NCBI GenBank assembly: GCA_011009095.1
Contig: VTPC01091035.1
Location: 32,986 to 96,985, forward strand
DNA: 64,000 bases
Source of the DNA: Ignelater luminosus
Taxonomy: Eukaryota > Arthropoda > Insecta > Coleoptera > Elateridae
Direction: 5' to 3'
A program made the position numbers and the translations under genes. How positions within the stretch are numbered: the stretch's first letter is position 1; each line of letters starts with the position of its first letter. This document shows, piece by piece, positions 58,918 to 64,000 of the stretch. The notes beneath the pieces are model-generated. The model saw only the letters and a program-made list of their open reading frames with translations, was not told the origin of the DNA and did no database searches.

Positions 58918-61032
58918 CAATATTGGAAATTTTTAAGCAAACAGAAAATTTTATCAAAAGTGACATTTTGTCCTAAGACCAATAATAAAAAATCCGCGGA
59001 CACACTGTATATGTAACCTCGAAAAATACTCCAAAACACTAAAACCCAATGTAAACAACTCATGTCTCGATCAGTGTAAGAATGTAACGTTTATTTATTA
59101 TTATTAATATTATTTTTTTACTTCTGTGCATATGCGACGGAGCGAAAGAGGGCGCTGTTTCTCTGAAGTCACCAAAGCCAGTTGATTGTGATACCATAGT
59201 ATATAGATACTATGATGATACCATGTACCGACACCATTGAGTAAGGGATTTGTGAAAGACGCGCAAGTAAATGGAGATATTCGTAGCTAATGCTGGTTCC
59301 GACAACCAGGGGGCGTTCTAAGGCAATTGGTTCCGAGATTTTTCAGTCGGTTACTTGCTGTCGTCGTGTTCACGTCGCAAACTTACCGTTGGCCGCTATT
59401 AGTTGTATGCTCTGTAGTTGCTGTTCATTAATGTATGTTTTTTGGTTTCTAAAAATGAAAGTATACAGTATCAAAGCGTTCTTTGGTTGTTGCTATAGTT
59501 ATTAATGTTATATTTATATCTGTGGCAATATATTGTCTGACATTGACAGTAGAGTCCAATTTACTTTATATTTATATTACCAGTACAATAAAGCATAGCT
59601 TTCTGGACTGAAAACATTATAAACTAAGTATTTATGATGCAGTGAACATTAAAGGAACTTGCCTTTTCGACGGATTATCTTGCCTAATAAAAGTCCTAAT
59701 AGAATTTTTTCGATAATTTTTGTCGGCCAGACCAGTGGCGTAACAACTATCCCCAGTGCGGGGGCCCAAAGAAAAGAGTACCCACAAGATGAATCTCATT
59801 GTTTCCACTATTTCTTTTCAACTATGCAATTAACTGGTCGTTCTTTATCGTTTTATCGCCACTTTATGAAATAGCACTACTAACTCTCAAAAGTGTATTT
59901 TTCCAAGTACGTATGTATTAATAAATAACCAGGGTATGGTTTGCACGTGTTTAAATTCCAATCAGAAGAATGTCTAATTATTTTTCGGTTAAGTAAGTAT
60001 ATAGGTTGTGAATCATGGGATATGAAAGAATTTTCGATACAAAAGAAACTTTTAAACTGTAATACAATAATGCACTTCTGAAAAGCCCTCATTGTCTTTT
60101 CTAGAAATGTATAAACTCAGAAGGGTCAGTTTCTCAAAGGAAAAGTTTAGACTGCTCATTGTTAATTAGTATCGAATAGGGAAATTTGTATTAACATTCG
60201 TTTTGTTCTTCATTTCTTATGAGAAAGATTGTGTAGTTATTAAACTACTACTTGCTTCCATTTTTTAATTTTTTAAATAATGCCTAAAACGAGTGTATTT
60301 GTGTTTTTTTTTTAAGAAAATGTTAGGTTAGAACAAGTTGCCTGTGCATAGAAATAACATGAGACTTAATTTACGATTATATTTATTGTTTGCACCCACT
60401 AGAATTGTAAATAAATCCTTACTTACTTTCTTGTAAGCTTTCAAAGATTCTGGCGTTACTTCTCACGGTACTGTAAAAGTTTCAAAAATTATTTTTGCGT
60501 AGGACCCACATGCTTTATCCGAGATTTCAAGATGCACTGACAAAATGAAGTTAAATACATCACCTAATGCTACAGTCATAAAGACATCTATTATTGTTTC
60601 GACAAAACAGCAACTTACGCTAATTCCCCGATTACGCTACAGCTTCAGTTTTTTTTTTAAATTAAAATTTGTAATTTTTATTGTAGCACTTTGTAATTTA
60701 ATTGTTAATATTTTTTCAATAAAACTTGGTATTTACGCAAATGAAACTATTTAATATTTTCATAGGTAACCTAGCCAAAAGTACTTTCTTAAAATCCTCG
60801 CTGCAATTACTTTGAATTGTATTTTTGTGGGTAAACATCTGGAAAACGGGTTATTTTGTGACAATAAACCAGTTATTTCAAACGTCAAGTGGTGAATTTG
60901 TTGTGGCAGCACTATGCAACTAATAGTTTCTAGATGGTAGGGTGCAGGGAACTAAGCAGACTGAGATAGCAATATTGGAACGCTGTTCTGTATAGGGTTT
61001 GCGCCTCTTTCACAAATCCTTTACTCAATGCC
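58918..61032. other. Intergenic left of PNPT1 3' end
   Basis: No gene supported. 59174-59262 is an inverted, uninterrupted paralogue of the sequence that flanks the element at 61033-61573. Confidence 0.45.
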
Positions 61033-61573
61033 GACACCAAACAAAAGACGATGGCAAGTTGAGCTCAATAACGATTTTCTTTCCGTTAGAGGCGCTGTTG
61101 TTCTAGATTAAATTTGACAAGTTTAAACGTCAGTTTATAAGTGTGAGGTTATTAAAACTTAAATTTTAGAAAAATGTAATAAATAATGCGTTTTCGGAAA
61201 CTTAACTTGTATTTTTGATCTAATCATACAAATTACGTGACAAAGTTTATCTGGATTAATCCGATTTATTCAGAAACGGCTGCGCAACCACTACGAAATG
61301 TTTTACAGCAATTTATAAAAACATAATTGTGAAAATGATGAAGATGATGACAGAGTAATCGAAAATATACACTTGCTCATACAAACTTCGCAAAGAATAA
61401 AGAACACACAACAACAATGCATCAATAATTACTTTTTTCTAACATTTAAATTTTAATAACCTCAAACTTATAAACTGACATTTAAACTTGTCAAATTTAA
61501 TCTAGAACAATAGCGCCTCTAATGGAAAGAAAATCGTTATTGAGCTCAATTTGTCATCATCTTGTTTGGTGTC
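61033..61573. mobile_element. Foldback/MITE, about 541 bp, TIR about 150 bp
   Basis: gacaccaaacaa at the left and ttgtttggtgtc at the right continue inward as about 150 bp of inverted repeat, including ttgagctcaataacgatttt and tctagattaaatttgacaag. There is no ORF. Exact ends are unclear because ccgacacc/ggtgtcgg is itself palindromic with the target. Confidence 0.8.
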
Positions 61574-61681
61574 GGTACTTGGTATCACAATCAACTAGCT
61601 TTCGAAGTCACCTTATAAAAATAAGATTTTTGGGTTATGTAATAATAAAAAAAAAGCTAAACACTTTATAAAATTAAACAT

Positions 61682-61687
61682 TTTAAT
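61682..61687 (-). promoter_or_regulatory. Possible polyadenylation signal ATTAAA, PNPT1
   Basis: Variant ATTAAA on the minus strand about 125 nt past the PNPT1 stop. No canonical AATAAA was seen in the first 170 nt. Confidence 0.35.
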
Positions 61688-61809
61688 TGTACAAAATCTT
61701 TAGGGGCGATTAATTGAAAAAAATAAAACATCTCTACAGATTTGTAGTAAAACTACAGTACATTCATCAACACTTTCATCTTAAAATTAGATACAGAAAC
61801 ATATTAGCA

Positions 61810-64000
61810 TTATTGTCTAGCAGCAGCTTGCAAAACTTTTCTAGACAGTCTCATTAATCCTGAAACAGGATCTCTACCAAAATATTTCACTTGAAATTGT
61901 TGTCCAACTTCAAAACCTAATGCTGAAGGATGCGCTACCTGCAAATAAATTATTTTCAGACATTTCAATTACAATACAAAACCAAAAACTAACTTTTCGT
62001 TGATCCAGTTGGGAATTATGTAAAAGCGCTGGTGGCATGTTTGGATATAAAGTAATCATCACTCCAATGTCTCTAATTTCCACTACAGTGGCTGTATAGA
62101 TTCCACCAAATTCTAGTTCAGGAGTTCGTTCTGTACTTAATATTTTTGTTATAATTTCTTGTGCTTCATCCATTGCCTGTTGACTAGGTGCAAATATTGA
62201 AAAACTTGTATCATCTACTTGAGTAACCTACAATGGAGGCATTTAAAACTAAATGCTTAATTTCCCATCAGAAAGCTTACATGTACACCTGTTTCATAAA
62301 GTAATTTCTTCAAATTAATACCACCCACACCTATTAGTTTTGATCTTTTATGTGCTTCAACTTCCAATTTTTCAACTACCGGCCAGTTTTCTTTTTTGAC
62401 AGTTCTATAAACAATAAAAACTATTTATGAATGTTTGAGATAATAACAAATTAGATTTTACCTAGGCTTGTCTATACACCTATGCATAATATCTAATATT
62501 TGCGATTTTGCATCAGTAGCTTTCTGTACGGCTTCCATAACAATCTTAAGTGGTAATCCAGGTATTTTAATATCTGCTTGTAATGCTGTAATGCCTTTTT
62601 TTGTCCCTGCCAATTTAAAATCCATATCTCCCATATAATCCTCTATTCCCTTAAAATTTCCCATTAAGTTTAATAATCTTAATTTTAACTGCATTTAAAT
62701 ACATACCAAGATATCTGTTAAGAGTTTGTAATCTTCAATATGTTTAGTATCGTTATCATTGTACCTAGAAATCAGTCCAATAGCAACACCTGCAGCAGAA
62801 GCGGATACAGGTACTCCAGCATCCATCAAAGCTAGACTTCCTCCACAAACACTTGCCATTGAACTAGAACCTAAACAAAAGTTCTACCTAAAGAAAACTA
62901 ATGCAAAGTAAACAAAATATTAAAGAACCTTTTACCATTTGATTCCAATACTTCTGAAGTTAACCGGATAGTAAAGGGATAATCACTGGGTACTGTTGGA
63001 TATAATCCCTTTTCAGCAAGTGCACCATGACCCATTTCCCTCCTTCCTAAAGGGCCCACTTTTCCTGTTTCTTTTGTTGCAAACGGTGGGAATTCATAAT
63101 GTAGAAAGAAATTCTTTTCCTTCATCCCACTGTTTAAGAGAATGACAAACACCTATTCATTTATGCTCATTTAATTTTCAAATGTACCATACCTTGTCAA
63201 CATAGAAACGGGATCAAGTTTAAGTGCACTTTCATGAGAATCTAAAGTGACAGTACAAAATACTTGAGTTTGACCACGCTGGAAAAGAGCACTTCCATGC
63301 AATGGTTTGTATAAATCAATCTGACAGGATATATCCCTAAGCTGATCAAAATCACGACCATCACATCTCTTTTCCTCTTCAAATACTAGATCACGAAATA
63401 CTTGTTTAGTAACTTTATTAAAACAATCTAATACTAAGTTTGAATCAAAATCAGGAAAGTCTACACGAACTTTTTCTATAACATCACTTCTAACAGCATT
63501 TATAGCATTATCCCTACTAAGCTTATCGTGTGTATAATTTGTAAAAATTTCACGGACACGCATTTTAGCTAGTAACTGAATTGCCTCTTTTATTTCTGCT
63601 GATAGTTCTGGTGGCTTTTCTAACTCTCTCTTTGGTTTTCCTATTTTTTTCTGCAATCTCTCAATTCCATTCACAACAAACTGAGCTTCTTTAACACCTG
63701 ATTTAATAGCTTTTAGGAAATCTTGTTGCAAAATATTATTGGCACTGCCTTCTAACATAACAACTAGATTTTGTCTAGTAGCTGTAACAACTAAGTTTAA
63801 GACTGAAGATTGTAATTCTCTTCTTGTCGGATTAATTATTACTTCGTTATCTATGAAACCTACTCTTACGGCTCCTACAGGTCCATTCCAAGGTATATCA
63901 CTTAAAGATAAGGCAGCTGATGCTGCATTTATAGAAATAACATCAGGATTATTTATACTATCAACAGCTAACATATTACAAATAATCTGCGTTTCAAAAT
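61810..64000 (-). CDS. PNPT1: Polyribonucleotide nucleotidyltransferase 1, mitochondrial (3' exons)
   Basis: Minus-strand exons: 63193-64000 (continues off the edge), 62936-63129, 62707-62870, 62462-62649, 62281-62404, 61994-62227, 61810-61938. All have GT/AG ends and matching phases, with a TAA at 61810-61812. Order in the visible protein: end of the first RNase PH-like core ([20 protein letters not shown], then GPVGAVRVG); the helical linker; the second, catalytic core ([69 protein letters not shown]); a KH domain ([19 protein letters not shown]); and an S1 domain ([20 protein letters not shown], ending [12 protein letters not shown]). The enzyme degrades RNA from the 3' end with phosphate and acts in mitochondrial RNA turnover. 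For the 62649 exon the acceptor aag before GGAATAGAG fits the family better than an earlier one giving 13 extra residues. Confidence 0.97.

Noticed and set aside
62650-62694. Extra 13 residues at the start of a PNPT1 exon ([13 protein letters not shown])
   Set aside because: They interrupt a block that is continuous in the PNPase family (TDIL-GIEDY). An aag acceptor just before GGAATAGAG removes them.
1-64000. CRISPR arrays, bacterial operons, ribosome binding sites
   Set aside because: The window is eukaryotic nuclear DNA with introns; no direct-repeat arrays of that kind were seen.

Overview
This is a window of A+T-rich animal nuclear DNA. The split genes with GT/AG introns, the seven-transmembrane chemoreceptors ending in the insect gustatory-receptor signature TYhhhhhQF, and the dense mariner, hAT, pogo and RTE-type repeats all point to an insect. 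A beetle is plausible but not proven.

Four host genes can be supported. Two tandem gustatory receptor (Gr) genes lie on the + strand. The first has its 3' six exons at 8721-21651, and its 5' exons were not found here. The second appears complete, with eight exons at 32191-45268. The homologous exons 4-7 have identical lengths in the two genes (116, 174, 72 and 90 nt), so they are recent paralogues. Each has an intron of about 11 kb that has filled with mobile DNA. On the minus strand, 53151-53944 is a three-exon cytochrome b561 reductase (CYB561D2 type). Exons at 61810-64000 encode the C-terminal two thirds of mitochondrial polynucleotide phosphorylase (PNPT1), which runs off the right edge.

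Most of the rest is transposable elements. 126-1623 is a dead Tc1-like element. 4948-7888 is a long-TIR element encoding a PIN/FEN1-like protein with a cysteine-rich tail; it carries a truncated retro-insert and a solo LTR, and a second copy lies at 40910-42547. 11240-16100 holds RTE-like LINE pieces with an intact mariner (13972-15254). 17545-19469 is a degenerate multicopy arthropod protein split by a small copia-type insert that carries initiator-tRNA sequence. 21797-22404 is a hAT-like fragment, and 23161-23706 and 26314-26720 are two pogo-like tails. 24992-25359 is a second solo LTR. 33366-37545 is a LINE containing a hAT that in turn contains a mariner, and another mariner sits at 37814-39062. 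Two further hATs lie at 47290-49982 and 50708-52719. Several MITEs have clear target duplications (25809, 29567, 55580, 57788, 58437 and 61033).

The most unusual object is the 292-bp insert at 18351-18642. It combines an LTR, a copia-style internal initiator-tRNA primer-binding site, an inverted copy of that site, and the 3' half of initiator tRNA-Met including its non-genomic CCA, all inside a 5-bp target duplication. It reads as a fossil of tRNA-half-primed reverse transcription. The second most interesting is the PIN-like ORF flanked by long inverted repeats, which may be an undescribed class of DNA element.
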